64,000 bases of DNA from an uncultured Marinilabiliaceae bacterium (GCA_937920475.1 CALEUX010000014.1:1-64000); one strand, 5' to 3'; counted from the first letter of the stretch, positions 25,401 through 35,107 are shown. Notes: generated from the sequence alone by a model not told the origin. Made by a program: numbers and translations.

Positions 25401-26894
25401 TTATTTAAACCGCCCCTCACGCAAAAATCCAATTGATGCATCAATTTCAGGATACATGAACTTATCCTGGTCGAGGAAAGGCACTATTTTCCTGTATTCG
25501 GTAACAAAACTTTCCAAATAGGGCGATGTTTTCAATGGTCGTCTGAAATCCAATGCCTGCGCCGCGTTAAACAACTCAATGGCCAGCACTTTCTCAACGT
25601 TTTCGGCTATTTTAAGCGCCTTGGTTGCCGCATTGGCGCCCATACTCACGTGGTCTTCCTGCTCGTTCGAAGATGGAATACTATCGACCGAAGCAGGTGA
25701 AGCCAGTTGTTTATTCTGACTAACTACCGAGGCAGCAGCATATTGCGGAATCATAAAGCCTGAATTAATTCCCGGGTTGGCAACCAAAAATTCGGGCAAA
25801 CCGCGTTCTCCCGAAATTAATCGATAGGTGCGTCGCTCAGATATGCTGGCCAACTCGCTCAGAGCTATTCCCAGAAAATCGAAGGCCAGAGCCAGTGGTT
25901 CGCCATGAAAATTTCCGCCCGACAGGATTTTCTCTTCATCGGGAAAAACAATTGGATTATCGGTTACTGAATTAATCTCAGTAAGCACCACACCTGCCAC
26001 ATAATTCAAAGCATCTTTAACAGCTCCATGCACTTGCGGTATGCATCTGAATGAGTAAGGATCCTGTACGTGCTTTTTGGGTTGTGTTATCAGTTGGCTC
26101 CCTTCAAGCAGTGAGCGGATGTTCCTGGCCGTTTCCATTTGCCCTCTGTGGGGGCGTATAACATGTAGCAACTCCAGAAATGGCTCAATTAACCCGTCAA
26201 AAGCATCCAACGAAAGCGCTGCAATTATGTCGGCATATTTCACCAAGCGAAAAGCCCTGAAAAGGGTATAAACCCCATGGGCACTCATAAATTGCGTGCC
26301 ATTCAGTAATGCCAGCCCCTCTTTGGCCTCAAGACGGATGGGGTTCCAGCCCAATTCTTTAAATACTTCGCTTGTTGGTCGCTTTTTCCCTTTATAATAA
26401 ACCTCTCCGTGACCCAAAAGTGGAATAAACAAGTGAGCCAGCGGCGCCAAATCACCAGAAGCACCCAAGGAGCCTTGCTCATAAACCACCGGAATAATAT
26501 CACGATTAAAAAACTCTACCAACAATTCAACCGTTTTAAGTTGAACCCCCGATTTTCCTTTGCTTAAAGCATACACCTTCAATAACATCATCAATTTAAC
26601 TACTTCGCTGGGCACCTCATTACCCAAACCACAGGCATGGCTCAGTACCAGGTTTTCCTGCAACAGGCTTAAATCATTGTTTGAAATTGAAATGTCGTGC
26701 AAAGCCCCAAAGCCTGTATTAATGCCGTACACAGGGCCCTGATGGGTAGATAACTTTTTATCGAGCCATTCTTTGCATTGTTGAACTAAGATTTTTGATT
26801 GGTCCGACAAAGCCAGTTTATATCCTTCTTCCAGGATGGTTTCAAGCACTTCAAACGAAAGTGGTGCAGGAGTTATATAATGCATTTTCCCCAT
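25401..26894 (-). CDS. hutH: Histidine ammonia-lyase
   Basis: About 497 residues. The MIO cofactor triad Ala-Ser-Gly is present in GSLGASGDLAPL (residues 145-147), with the catalytic Tyr in VYGINTGFG and the His in LVLSHACGLG that favours histidine over tyrosine or phenylalanine. The reaction is histidine to urocanate plus ammonia. The start is ATG 26894 or 26885. No hutU, hutI or hutG lies nearby, so the rest of the pathway is elsewhere, or the enzyme serves another aromatic amino acid. Confidence 0.93.
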   Translation of the reverse strand: MGKMHYITPAPLSFEVLETILEEGYKLALSDQSKILVQQCKEWLDKKLSTHQGPVYGINTGFGALHDISISNNDLSLLQENLVLSHACGLGNEVPSEVVKLMMLLKVYALSKGKSGVQLKTVELLVEFFNRDIIPVVYEQGSLGASGDLAPLAHLFIPLLGHGEVYYKGKKRPTSEVFKELGWNPIRLEAKEGLALLNGTQFMSAHGVYTLFRAFRLVKYADIIAALSLDAFDGLIEPFLELLHVIRPHRGQMETARNIRSLLEGSQLITQPKKHVQDPYSFRCIPQVHGAVKDALNYVAGVVLTEINSVTDNPIVFPDEEKILSGGNFHGEPLALAFDFLGIALSELASISERRTYRLISGERGLPEFLVANPGINSGFMIPQYAAASVVSQNKQLASPASVDSIPSSNEQEDHVSMGANAATKALKIAENVEKVLAIELFNAAQALDFRRPLKTSPYLESFVTEYRKIVPFLDQDKFMYPEIDASIGFLREGRFK

Positions 26895-26993
26895 ATTCAA
26901 AAGCTTTATTGTTAACTTTTTGGGCTAATTCCTCTCTATTTACTCATTAGGAAAAAATCCTTTTTCGCTCTGCCTGCTTTGTTCACTTAATGA

Positions 26994-27027
26994 TAAAAAA
27001 AGCGGATAGAGCCATTACCCTATCCGC
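26994..27027 (-). terminator. Rho-independent terminator of hisS
   Basis: Minus-strand stem GCGGATAG/CTATCCGC with a 10-base loop, then seven T. It lies 22 bases past the hisS stop. Confidence 0.92.
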
Positions 27028-27048
27028 AAATAACAAAAAAAACTCTTT

Positions 27049-28410
27049 TTATTGAATGATATTAATCAACTCTTCCGGGTCAACCAATTGCTGTTCGCCC
27101 GACAGCATATTTTTTAATGTTACTTTATTCTGATTCATTTCATCTTCACCAACAATAGCCACAAAAGGAATATTTTTCTTATCGGCATATCCCATTTGTT
27201 TCTTCATTTTACCTGAATCGGGATATATTTCTGCCTTAATGCCAATTTTTCGTAATTGGACAGCTGTTTTCATGCAGTACCGGGTTTCACTCTCGCCAAA
27301 ACTTATAAACAGAATTTGAGTGGTAGCCGTAACGTCTTTCGGATATAAGTCAAGTTGGTTCATTACATCAAAAATACGATCGGCTCCAAAAGAGATTCCA
27401 ACGCCTGACACTCCCGGTAAACCAAATATGCCGGTTAAATCATCGTAGCGCCCGCCACCGGTAATGCTTCCAATTTCCACATCAAGCGCTTTTACTTCAA
27501 AAATGGCTCCGGTATAATAATTTAAACCACGCGCTAAGGTTAAATCAAGTTCGGTAACGGTTTTAAGCTGAAGTTCCTTTACCATCGATAAAACCGAAGT
27601 AAGCTCCTCCACCCCTTTGAGTCCTGTTTGCGAACTGCTTAGTATCTGACTGAGCGATTGAAGTTTCCCCTCGTTGGTGCCCGAAAGTGCTAAAATAGGT
27701 TGCAGTTTTTCAATGGCTAAATCAGATAAACCACGCTCCCTGAGTTCTTGATTAACCTTGGTTAAACCAATTTTATCAAGTTTATCAATGGCAACGGTTA
27801 TGTCAACCATACGCGACGATTCCCCTATAATTTCGGCAATACCGGCTAAAACCTTACGATTATTGATTTTAATAACAACGTTGATGTTCAGTTTCCTGTA
27901 AACCTCATCAACAATCTGAATCAGTTCCACCTCATTTAAAAGCGAGTTGCTGCCAATTACATCCACATCGCACTGAAAAAACTCGCGGTAGCGGCCTTTC
28001 TGCGGTCGATCGGCACGCCAAACCGGTTGAATTTGGTAACGCTTAAAAGGAAATGTAATTTCATTCTGGTGCTGCACCACAAAACGGGCAAAAGGCACTG
28101 TTAAATCGTATCGCAATCCCTTTTCACTAATCTGACTGGTTACTTTGTTTGAATCTTTAACTTCGAGTAATGAAGCATCAGCTTTTGAAAGAAAGTCGCC
28201 CGAATTAAGGATTTTAAAAAGCAACTTATCGCCTTCTTCGCCATATTTACCAAGCAAGGTGTCTAAATTCTCCATGGCCGGCGTTTCAATGGGCTGGTAG
28301 CCATAGAGCTGAAAAACACCTTTAATGGTATCGAAAATGTAGTTTCGTCTGACCATTTCGGCAGGCGAAAAATCGCGGGTTCCTTTTGGAATAGATGGTT
28401 TTTGAGCCAT
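27049..28410 (-). CDS. hisS: Histidyl-tRNA synthetase
   Basis: 453 residues, class II synthetase. Motif 2 is [20 protein letters not shown]; the histidine-specific signatures are [15 protein letters not shown] and GGGRYDDL; the C-terminal anticodon-binding domain starts near residue 350. It charges tRNA-His with histidine. The gene is monocistronic, with a TAACTTTG box about 45 bases upstream and a strong terminator. Its position beside hutH is probably coincidental. Confidence 0.97.
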   Translation of the reverse strand: MAQKPSIPKGTRDFSPAEMVRRNYIFDTIKGVFQLYGYQPIETPAMENLDTLLGKYGEEGDKLLFKILNSGDFLSKADASLLEVKDSNKVTSQISEKGLRYDLTVPFARFVVQHQNEITFPFKRYQIQPVWRADRPQKGRYREFFQCDVDVIGSNSLLNEVELIQIVDEVYRKLNINVVIKINNRKVLAGIAEIIGESSRMVDITVAIDKLDKIGLTKVNQELRERGLSDLAIEKLQPILALSGTNEGKLQSLSQILSSSQTGLKGVEELTSVLSMVKELQLKTVTELDLTLARGLNYYTGAIFEVKALDVEIGSITGGGRYDDLTGIFGLPGVSGVGISFGADRIFDVMNQLDLYPKDVTATTQILFISFGESETRYCMKTAVQLRKIGIKAEIYPDSGKMKKQMGYADKKNIPFVAIVGEDEMNQNKVTLKNMLSGEQQLVDPEELINIIQ

Positions 28411-28453
28411 TATTATATTGGTAATTAATGTACAGTTTAAAAATTTAAGCGTG

Positions 28454-28461
28454 CAAAGTTA
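28454..28461 (-). promoter_or_regulatory. -7 box of the hisS promoter
   Basis: TAACTTTG on the minus strand fits TAnnTTTG exactly. The expected -33 position has only GTTTCC, so the assignment rests on the -7 box. Confidence 0.5.
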
Positions 28462-28543
28462 ATGATTTTCTACCGAACGAAGGAAACCGCTTGGCATCAT
28501 TATCCTGAACGCTTTTAAACATCGGCATCAACACTTGTTCGCA

Positions 28544-29752
28544 TTATTTCTGATTCTGTTTCCTACGGAAATTGGCAATTTTATACCCAAAACCACACTC
28601 AACCCAGTCGGCTTTTGCACCGGCAAGCGTTTTAAGTCCCAGTTGCAGATATACTTTATTCGATAAATCAAGCTTAAATGAAGGTCTTAAAAAAAACGGG
28701 CCTTTTAGGTCGCGGTCGCGGCTGGTAAAATAAGATCCTACTTGCAGGCGAATGCTCAACAACCAGAACATATACTCGTAGCCTCCATGAAATCCATAAA
28801 CAGAGTAGTTTCCGTTCTGAACTTTGGCAATAAGACTATTATCATAAAAATAATCGACCCCGCCAGAGAAACCATTCTTCGTGTTTAAAACATATTGCAA
28901 TTCCAAAACACCTGAAAACGTTCCGTATTGTTTGGAAGTCCCCATATCGCGATCGTTTTGCACAATGCCACCTGCAGCATAGGCTAACAGGTTAAATTCA
29001 TTTTTCTTTTCGGCTTTTTTATATTGATGCAGATGTGGCCTTACATCCAGAACAGTTTGCGGGTTATATGCATTGTCGACTCGGTTTTGTTGCGAATTAA
29101 AATGGTATCGGATTCCGAGATTGGGGCCAAACATATTCAACCCCGAATTAGGTTTGTAAACACGTCCGTTACTAAAATGCGTGAAATCAAAACCATAAAC
29201 CAGATCCATTTCGCGGTTCAACCGGTAACGTGCCCCAACAGACATATTAAAATACACATTCATCCGGGAGCCAATGGCATCATTTTCCGAATTATTATTC
29301 TCATTGTATGGTTTTAAATCAAAACTAACACCACCGGCAGGCTCAATTACCATTTGGTGACGCTTGTGCTGAAACAATGGAAACGAAATAAAACCAAACA
29401 CAGCACTGGGCTTGCCCAGCATATCGGGGTTTCCAACAAAACCGCTGTACCAGCCAAACCCGTACGACGGGTACAAATACATATTCTGCCAGCTGTTTGG
29501 ATTGTGGCTTTGCCAGCCATATCGGGCCTCAATGGCCCCGTAACCACTTTTCAATGCCTCCTTAAGCGATTCGCCGGTGTACAAATGATTCCCTGAGTGG
29601 CCCTTTATTTCCAAAAAACGAAATTGACGATGGTTTAGCCTTTCCTGTGATAAAACATCTGAAAAAGCTAAAGAAAGTAACAATAAAAAAATGCTCCCCC
29701 TGCTTTTATTAGTTCCTGATTTGAACCTCATTCTTGCTTTTAACCTTTTCAA
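28544..29752 (-). CDS. Acyloxyacyl hydrolase / PagL-like lipid A deacylase family protein
   Basis: About 400 residues. A signal peptide (GSIFLLLLSLAFSDVLSQ) is followed by a beta-barrel with alternating strands. The signature FTHFSNGRVYKPNSGLN corresponds to the His-x-Ser pair and Asn-Gly motif of PagL, an outer-membrane enzyme that removes the 3-O acyl chain from lipid A. It is about twice the length of Proteobacterial PagL, as in other Bacteroidetes members. The start could also be the Met at residue 8. Substrate in this organism unproven. Confidence 0.8.
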   Translation of the reverse strand: MKRLKARMRFKSGTNKSRGSIFLLLLSLAFSDVLSQERLNHRQFRFLEIKGHSGNHLYTGESLKEALKSGYGAIEARYGWQSHNPNSWQNMYLYPSYGFGWYSGFVGNPDMLGKPSAVFGFISFPLFQHKRHQMVIEPAGGVSFDLKPYNENNNSENDAIGSRMNVYFNMSVGARYRLNREMDLVYGFDFTHFSNGRVYKPNSGLNMFGPNLGIRYHFNSQQNRVDNAYNPQTVLDVRPHLHQYKKAEKKNEFNLLAYAAGGIVQNDRDMGTSKQYGTFSGVLELQYVLNTKNGFSGGVDYFYDNSLIAKVQNGNYSVYGFHGGYEYMFWLLSIRLQVGSYFTSRDRDLKGPFFLRPSFKLDLSNKVYLQLGLKTLAGAKADWVECGFGYKIANFRRKQNQK

Positions 29753-29848
29753 TATGCTGATTATTACTATTACAATTAAGTTTTTAACGGCTCCTCAATT
29801 TTGAAACAAATTCATTAAATTAGCAAAAACATTTAAAAATATTATACT

Positions 29849-30025
29849 ATGAGCACATCTCAAACTGTTTTAGCTGCCATGAAAAAAGCCGGCAAACCAT
29901 TAAAAGCCGGCGAAATTGCCGATATTTCGGGAATTGACAAGAAAGAAGTTGAGAAAGCCATGAAAGAACTACAAAAAACCGGAGATATTGTTTCTCCAAA
30001 AAGATGCTATTGGGAGCCTAAATAA
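29849..30025 (+). CDS. 58-residue winged helix-turn-helix protein
   Basis: A short frame beginning [19 protein letters not shown] and ending KRCYWEPK. It contains [21 protein letters not shown], a helix-turn-helix, and a short beta hairpin ([11 protein letters not shown]) as the wing. It is probably a small DNA-binding protein. A 15-bp stem terminator follows at once. The frame fits the local codon use and lies alone in the gap between pagL-like and WbuC genes, which supports a real gene. Confidence 0.8.
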   Translation: MSTSQTVLAAMKKAGKPLKAGEIADISGIDKKEVEKAMKELQKTGDIVSPKRCYWEPK

Positions 30026-30032
30026 GCATTAT

Positions 30033-30073
30033 TGTGCTAAAGTAATCATTACTCAAAGGATTACTTTAGCACA
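30033..30073. terminator. Bidirectional terminator with a 15-bp stem
   Basis: TGTGCTAAAGTAATC pairs perfectly with GATTACTTTAGCACA around an 11-base loop. It lies between the convergent 58-aa winged-helix gene and the WbuC cupin gene. Short T-rich or A-rich runs on both sides allow use in either direction. Confidence 0.92.
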
Positions 30074-30082
30074 TTATTTCTT

Positions 30083-30553
30083 TTAATAACCGGCTTTTCT
30101 TAACAATTCGGCCAGATAATCCGGTGCACCCTTGTCGCCTTCTTTCGGTGCCCACTGCGCCATATTCTTGTCGGAAATAGGACTGTAAGGGCCATCTTTA
30201 ACTTCGTAAACTACAGAGCCCGACTCCAGAGATGCCAAAGAGTGCCACTGCCCCGGTTTTATTTCTACTCCAAACCGACCAGAGTCACGACTTAGCAACA
30301 CATGGTTAATCATCTCACCTTCCTCATTAAAAAAGAAAACTACCACTTTCCCCTTTAAAATAATAAAAGCTTCCCGCTTGTCAGGATTTTCATGTTTATG
30401 CGGTTGCACATATGATCCTGGCTCAATGGCATTGAGCATCCGGTTTATAGGATCGCTCAACAGTTCATGGTAGTTATAATTCTTTCTTAACCTTGCTGAA
30501 TTTCTGGCCTCGTTGGATAAACCAGTTAAACAATCATCATCAATTACAATCAT
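30083..30553 (-). CDS. WbuC-family cupin metalloprotein
   Basis: 156 residues. The cupin core has QPHKHENPDKREAFIILKGK as metal-binding motif 1 (two His, one Glu) and GQWHSLASLE as motif 2. The N-terminal LSNEARNSARLRKNYN is typical of the WbuC family, which occurs in O-antigen loci, although no polysaccharide gene is present here. Its ATG overlaps the stop of the DUF4870 gene by four bases (30550-30553), so the two are translationally coupled. Confidence 0.85.
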   Translation of the reverse strand: MIVIDDDCLTGLSNEARNSARLRKNYNYHELLSDPINRMLNAIEPGSYVQPHKHENPDKREAFIILKGKVVVFFFNEEGEMINHVLLSRDSGRFGVEIKPGQWHSLASLESGSVVYEVKDGPYSPISDKNMAQWAPKEGDKGAPDYLAELLRKAGY

Positions 30554-30888
30554 TTTATCAACCTTAAATTAAAAGGATAACGATACGGTTTACCATTGCT
30601 AACATCAACGGCTGCCAACACAATAAGTACAATATTTCCAACTCCAATGGCAATAAGCAAAGGAATACCAATTAACACAAACGATAATATACCTGCAATA
30701 GCTGCAGCAATGGTTACAGTTATCTGAAAGTTAAGAGATTCCTTTCCTTCCATATCAATTACTAACGAAGTATCCTTTTTTAGCAACCAAACAACCAAAG
30801 GACCTACAATATTTCCAAGTGGTAAAACCAGCATAGCTAATGCAGACAAATGGCATAAAAGCGCAATGTTTTTTTCTTCCGGATTCAT
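30550..30888 (-). CDS. DUF4870 (Tic20-like) small membrane protein
   Basis: 112 residues with three or four membrane helices (LLCHLSALAMLVLPLGNIVGPLVVWLL in two parts, FQITVTIAAAIAGILSFVLIG and LLIAIGVGNIVLIVLAAVDV). The pattern 'LCHLSAL..G..lGPLVVWLLKKD' and 'GKPYRYPF..RLI' at the end are family signatures. Function unknown. It is the first gene of a two-gene operon with the WbuC cupin and is divergent from the cyclase gene at 30999. Confidence 0.88.
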   Translation of the reverse strand: MNPEEKNIALLCHLSALAMLVLPLGNIVGPLVVWLLKKDTSLVIDMEGKESLNFQITVTIAAAIAGILSFVLIGIPLLIAIGVGNIVLIVLAAVDVSNGKPYRYPFNLRLIK

Positions 30889-30998
30889 AAGATTATTAGT
30901 TAAAGTTTTAGAAAAGTAAAAATAGTTTACTTTAGATAACTTTTAGCAAATAACTTGCGTACAAAAGTTAATATTTGCAAAATAATCTTTCTGATTAG

Positions 30999-32102
30999 AT
31001 GGCGGGTCCTAAAATATTAATAGCCGACGACGTGGATTATCTGGTGGAATACATGATTTCTCACCTGGATATGATGTTCACTGACCCCACCTATATCAGA
31101 GCCCGTAATGGTTACGAGGTGTTCAGGATGGCTACCAGATATAAACCCGATTTAATTCTACTCGATTGGGAAATGCCTGAAATATCAGGTATGGAAGCCC
31201 TGCAAACATTGAAAGGACAAGATGCCACTAAAGATATACCAGTAATTATGGTATCAGGGTTTACCAAACCCGATCATGTTAAAATGGCTTTGGAAGCCGG
31301 CGCCATTGATTATCTCAAAAAACCTATTGAAGCTGATGAACTACTTGCCAGAGTGCGCACTGCCATGACTTTGGCCAGCACCTTGCAGCAACTGAAGATT
31401 CAAAAGGAAAAACTTGAAGAAGAAAAGAAAAAAACCGATGTATTATTGAATGGTCTTTTACCTTCTCCAGTTCTGGAAACCATGAAAACCAATGGCGACA
31501 TTGCGCCCAAACGTTTTCGCAATGTAACTGTAATTATGGCCGACTTGGTGGATTTTACCATTAAATCGCAGAAAATGTCGCCAAAAAGGTTATTAGACGA
31601 ACTGCAAACTATTTTTTCAGCATTTGACCAAATAGCTGCACGTTACAGATGTACCCGCATCAAAACCATTGGAGATGCATACCTGGCGGTAAGTGGCATG
31701 TGGGATAATCAACATAATCATGGACTGATTGCAGCGAAAATGGCAGAAAGAATGCGTCAATATATTATCGAACACAATCAGAAACACAATATTGATTGGG
31801 AAATCAGAATCGGCATTAACTCAGGCGATATTATTGCAGGCATTATTAGCGAAACCAACCTTTCGTTCGATATTTTTGGTGATACGGTTAACACAGCATC
31901 GCGAATGCAAACTTATTGCGACCCAATGCAAATCAATGTGTCTCAATCTACCTATAACCTAATTGGTGATTACTACAACATGATTAAAAGAATATCGCGA
32001 AAGGTAAAAGGTAAGGGGGCTATTAATATGTATTATCTTCACCGTCCAATTCAATCAAGAGCTGCCAAAAACGCACTTTATCATACCGCTCAAAGAAATT
32101 AA
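30999..32102 (+). CDS. Response regulator fused to a class III adenylyl cyclase
   Basis: 367 residues. Residues 1-125 form a receiver domain with the phospho-acceptor Asp in LLDWEMPEISG, the Thr/Ser in VSGF and Lys in YLKKP. A coiled linker (QLKIQKEKLEEEKKKTDVL) leads to a class III cyclase domain: metal Asp in MADLVDFT, KTIGDAYLAVSG with the purine-binding Lys and second metal Asp, and FDIFGDTVNTASRM with Asp, Asn and Arg. Lys plus Asp at the base-specificity positions predicts ATP rather than GTP as substrate. Phosphorylation from a histidine kinase should thus set cAMP production. A hybrid kinase gene lies 3 kb downstream. Confidence 0.93.
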   Translation: MAGPKILIADDVDYLVEYMISHLDMMFTDPTYIRARNGYEVFRMATRYKPDLILLDWEMPEISGMEALQTLKGQDATKDIPVIMVSGFTKPDHVKMALEAGAIDYLKKPIEADELLARVRTAMTLASTLQQLKIQKEKLEEEKKKTDVLLNGLLPSPVLETMKTNGDIAPKRFRNVTVIMADLVDFTIKSQKMSPKRLLDELQTIFSAFDQIAARYRCTRIKTIGDAYLAVSGMWDNQHNHGLIAAKMAERMRQYIIEHNQKHNIDWEIRIGINSGDIIAGIISETNLSFDIFGDTVNTASRMQTYCDPMQINVSQSTYNLIGDYYNMIKRISRKVKGKGAINMYYLHRPIQSRAAKNALYHTAQRN

Positions 32103-32181
32103 AGTAGCATCACGACAGAGAAAAATACTTTTTTAAAACAACAGAATTTAGCTTTAAAAACCAATTACTTGCCTGTTTTTA

Positions 32182-32217
32182 TAAAAAAAGTCCTGCACAA
32201 AAAATTGTAGCAGGACT
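32182..32217 (-). terminator. Rho-independent terminator of ettA
   Basis: Minus-strand stem AGTCCTGC/GCAGGACT with a T run of seven, 24 bases past the ettA stop. It is convergent with the end of the cyclase gene. Confidence 0.9.
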
Positions 32218-32240
32218 CTGTAATTTGAAATAGTCACACT

Positions 32241-33926
32241 TTACACAATCAGTTTACGGTAGCGAATGCGCTGAGGGCCGGTATCGCCCAAACGTCGTTT
32301 TTTATTCTCTTCGTATTCCGAATAACTACCTTCAAAATAGTAAACAGTTGAGTTGCCTTCAAAAGCAAGAATGTGTGTTGCAATACGGTCGAGAAACCAT
32401 CGGTCGTGCGATATTACTACGGCGCAACCCGCAAAATCTTCAAGGCCTTCTTCAAGGGCTCTTAATGTATTTACATCAATATCGTTGGTAGGTTCATCCA
32501 GCAACAAAACATTTGCTTCCTCCTTAAGAGTCATGGCTAAATGTAAGCGGTTCTTTTCTCCACCCGATAACATTCCGCATTTCTTTTCCTGATCGGCACC
32601 CGCAAAGTTAAACCGCGATAAAAATGCCCTGGCGTTAATATCCCTGCCACCTAAGCGAATGGTATCCTGCCCGCCCGATAATACTTCGTACACACTTTTA
32701 TTAGGGTCGATAGCAGCATGGCTTTGGTCAACATAGCCCACTTTTACTGTTTCACCAACTTCAAAGGTTCCATTATTTATGGTTTCCTGTCCCATAATCA
32801 TGCGGAAAAGCGTGGTTTTACCGGCACCATTGGGTCCGATTACTCCAACAATTCCATTTCGAGGTAATGTAAATTCTAATCCTTCAAAAAGCAGCCTGTC
32901 GCCAAAAGCTTTTGAAACTTCGTGTGCTTCAATAACTTTTTCGCCCAAACGAGGACCATTGGGTATAAAAATCTCAAGTTTTTCTTCTTTCTGCTTAACA
33001 TCTTCCTTCAGTAGATTTTCGTAAGCAGCCAAACGGGCCTTCGACTTAGCATGGCGGGCCTTTGGAGCCATCCTTACCCACTCTAATTCTCGCTCAAGTG
33101 TTAAGCGACGTTTCGAAGCCTGTTTTTCTTCCTGCTCCAAACGTTTGGTTTTTTGCTCGAGCCATGAAGTGTAATTGCCTTTCCAGGGAATACCTTCTCC
33201 CCTGTCGAGTTCAAGTATCCATCCGGCCACGTTATCAAGAAAATAGCGGTCGTGTGTAATGGCAATAACAGTTCCTTTATATTGCTGAAGATGCATTTCA
33301 AGCCATTGAACCGATTCGGCATCCAAATGGTTAGTTGGTTCGTCAAGCAACAATACATCAGGTTCCTGAAGCAATAATCGACACAAAGCCACCCGACGTT
33401 TTTCTCCTCCCGAAAGGCTCGATACCAGTTGATCCTCGGGAGGACAACGCAGAGCATCCATGGCCCGCTCCAATCTGCTATCGAGATTCCAGGCGTCATA
33501 TTGGTCGATTTTTTCCTGAAGTTCAGCCTGCTCGTTCATCAGAGCCTCCATCTTGTCAGGGTCTTCGAGTACGTCAGGGTCGGCAAATTTCTCGTTAACG
33601 GCCTCATAAGCCTTCAAAACATCAACCACTTCCTGAACACCTTCCTCCACAATCTGTTTCACCGTTTTGGTGCCATCCAGGATGGGATCCTGCTCCAGAT
33701 AACCCACTGAGTACCCGGGCGAAAAAACAACTTGTCCTTGGAAATTTTTCTCAACACCGGCTATAATCTTTAAAAGCGTTGATTTTCCTGATCCGTTAAG
33801 ACCAATAATTCCAATTTTAGCCCCGTAGAAAAACGATAGGTAAATATTACTTAAAACTTTCTTTTGAGGTGGATACACTTTGCTCACCCCAACCATACTA
33901 AAAATAATCTTCTTGTCGTCCGACAT
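32241..33926 (-). CDS. ettA: Energy-dependent translational throttle protein EttA (ABC-F)
   Basis: 561 residues, close to the E. coli length. It has two ABC ATPase domains, each with a Walker A (GLNGSGKST; GPNGAGKTT), a signature (LSGGEKRRVALC; LSGGEKNRLHLA) and a Walker B (LLLDEPTNHLD; LLLDEPTNDID). The linker carries the charged P-site interaction segment (KRRLTLERELEWVRMAPKAR). EttA binds the ribosomal E site and gates elongation according to the ATP/ADP ratio. There are no membrane segments, so it is not the missing exporter ATPase. Confidence 0.97.
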   Translation of the reverse strand: MSDDKKIIFSMVGVSKVYPPQKKVLSNIYLSFFYGAKIGIIGLNGSGKSTLLKIIAGVEKNFQGQVVFSPGYSVGYLEQDPILDGTKTVKQIVEEGVQEVVDVLKAYEAVNEKFADPDVLEDPDKMEALMNEQAELQEKIDQYDAWNLDSRLERAMDALRCPPEDQLVSSLSGGEKRRVALCRLLLQEPDVLLLDEPTNHLDAESVQWLEMHLQQYKGTVIAITHDRYFLDNVAGWILELDRGEGIPWKGNYTSWLEQKTKRLEQEEKQASKRRLTLERELEWVRMAPKARHAKSKARLAAYENLLKEDVKQKEEKLEIFIPNGPRLGEKVIEAHEVSKAFGDRLLFEGLEFTLPRNGIVGVIGPNGAGKTTLFRMIMGQETINNGTFEVGETVKVGYVDQSHAAIDPNKSVYEVLSGGQDTIRLGGRDINARAFLSRFNFAGADQEKKCGMLSGGEKNRLHLAMTLKEEANVLLLDEPTNDIDVNTLRALEEGLEDFAGCAVVISHDRWFLDRIATHILAFEGNSTVYYFEGSYSEYEENKKRRLGDTGPQRIRYRKLIV

Positions 33927-33958
33927 ACAAAATCTCTGTTACAATAAATTTAACCTGT

Positions 33959-34807
33959 TTATAATTTGGCAATTTTTTTCAAATCGGCAGCCTGCAAAGC
34001 GTCGTCGCTGGCTACTTTTATCATCTGATAATCCCAATAATACAATTTTGAGTCGCCTGCCCCAACCAACAGTTTGTAAACCCTTGCACGCACCCTGGTT
34101 TTTTCGGGGCCTACCTTATGCAGAAAAACCACATCTGGATCCTGACGTGCAATAGCAGCTGCAATATCTTCGCGCGATACAATTTCAACGCTGTGCGGAT
34201 AAATGGCTTTAATTTTTTTGATATCTCTGATATCAGGAGCTAAATCTTCTTTCACCAGTAGAAGTTTCTTGTTCGACAGGCCGCCAGTCGCCTTGTTGTA
34301 TTGCTTAAATCCTTTCTCACCAATTAGCGCGGGGTTATTCAGCACCGCTTTCACGTGCGATTGAATAAAGAGAACAAAAGCTTCAAGCTTGTAGCTGTAG
34401 CTGGCATCTTCAACCTGTAAATAAGCCAATGGCAAAGAGCATAGATCGGGCATCGTACGAACATTGGCTTTGGGTTGTCCCATTAAAAGACTCAAAAAAT
34501 TGTACCGGGCTTTGGTTTTATCCTTCTCAAAAGTTACAATGGTAGTCATTAAAAATGAAAGCTCGGGATTGTCCTTAAGCTTTTCAAATTCTTTGGTGGA
34601 AATAAACTCCACAGGTGTAATGTTCCACGATCGTGTCATCACCTCTTTAATTTTCATATTAAAATCGCTCATCAAAGCGTCATCGTAAACCACCATGGTT
34701 TTGGTTTTTAAAAACCGGTTATAATCTTCCAACACAGGAATATGTAGCTGACTAACTGCCAAATGCGAAACGGCCAGCATAACCAAAAAAAATAGTTTTG
34801 TTCTCAT
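33959..34807 (-). CDS. Exported protein of unknown function
   Basis: 282 residues from the ATG at 34807; the frame stays open upstream to 35041, but 34807 gives a signal peptide (MRTKLFFLVMLAVSHLAVSQ). The mature part has mixed alpha/beta content with PVLEDYNRFLKTKTMVVYDD near the start and DPDVVFLHKVGP, GDSKLYYWDYQMI near the end. I recognise no family. It ends 32 bases before ettA on the same strand with no terminator between, so ettA may be co-transcribed. Confidence 0.75.
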   Translation of the reverse strand: MRTKLFFLVMLAVSHLAVSQLHIPVLEDYNRFLKTKTMVVYDDALMSDFNMKIKEVMTRSWNITPVEFISTKEFEKLKDNPELSFLMTTIVTFEKDKTKARYNFLSLLMGQPKANVRTMPDLCSLPLAYLQVEDASYSYKLEAFVLFIQSHVKAVLNNPALIGEKGFKQYNKATGGLSNKKLLLVKEDLAPDIRDIKKIKAIYPHSVEIVSREDIAAAIARQDPDVVFLHKVGPEKTRVRARVYKLLVGAGDSKLYYWDYQMIKVASDDALQAADLKKIAKL

Positions 34808-35107
34808 AATGTTGTTTTTAGTATTATGTAATCGTTTTACCGGATTATTCTTCAACGTGTGTTTGAGCAATGGCTGCAATTCTCTTCTGGCTATAGGTTT
34901 ATAAACGTCTAAACAATTAGCTTTCAGAAACAAGGCTCTGATTGAGCAATTATACAAAGTTATGTCAAAAAACAATCTCTTCCGACAGAACGAATATGAA
35001 TTAAATAAAGTTTCAAAAACATTGAATCTAATTGAATGCAATAATAAAAAAAATGCGTAATTTAACTTCTCAATATCTTACAATTGATCTATTCTGATTT
35101 TTAATCT
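34808..35107. other. Divergent intergenic region, no gene seen
   Basis: 300 bases between divergent genes. An open minus-strand frame continues from the exported protein gene through most of it but lacks protein-like composition. It should hold two promoters, though I see no good TAnnTTTG box. Confidence 0.5.

Noticed and set aside
32241-33926. ettA as the missing ATPase of the exporter operon
   Set aside because: It is an ABC-F translation factor with a P-site linker, no transporter pairing, and lies 9 kb away on the other strand.
34808-35041. 78-residue N-terminal extension of the exported protein upstream of ettA
   Set aside because: The internal Met at 34807 starts a clean signal peptide; the extension would bury it and has poor composition.
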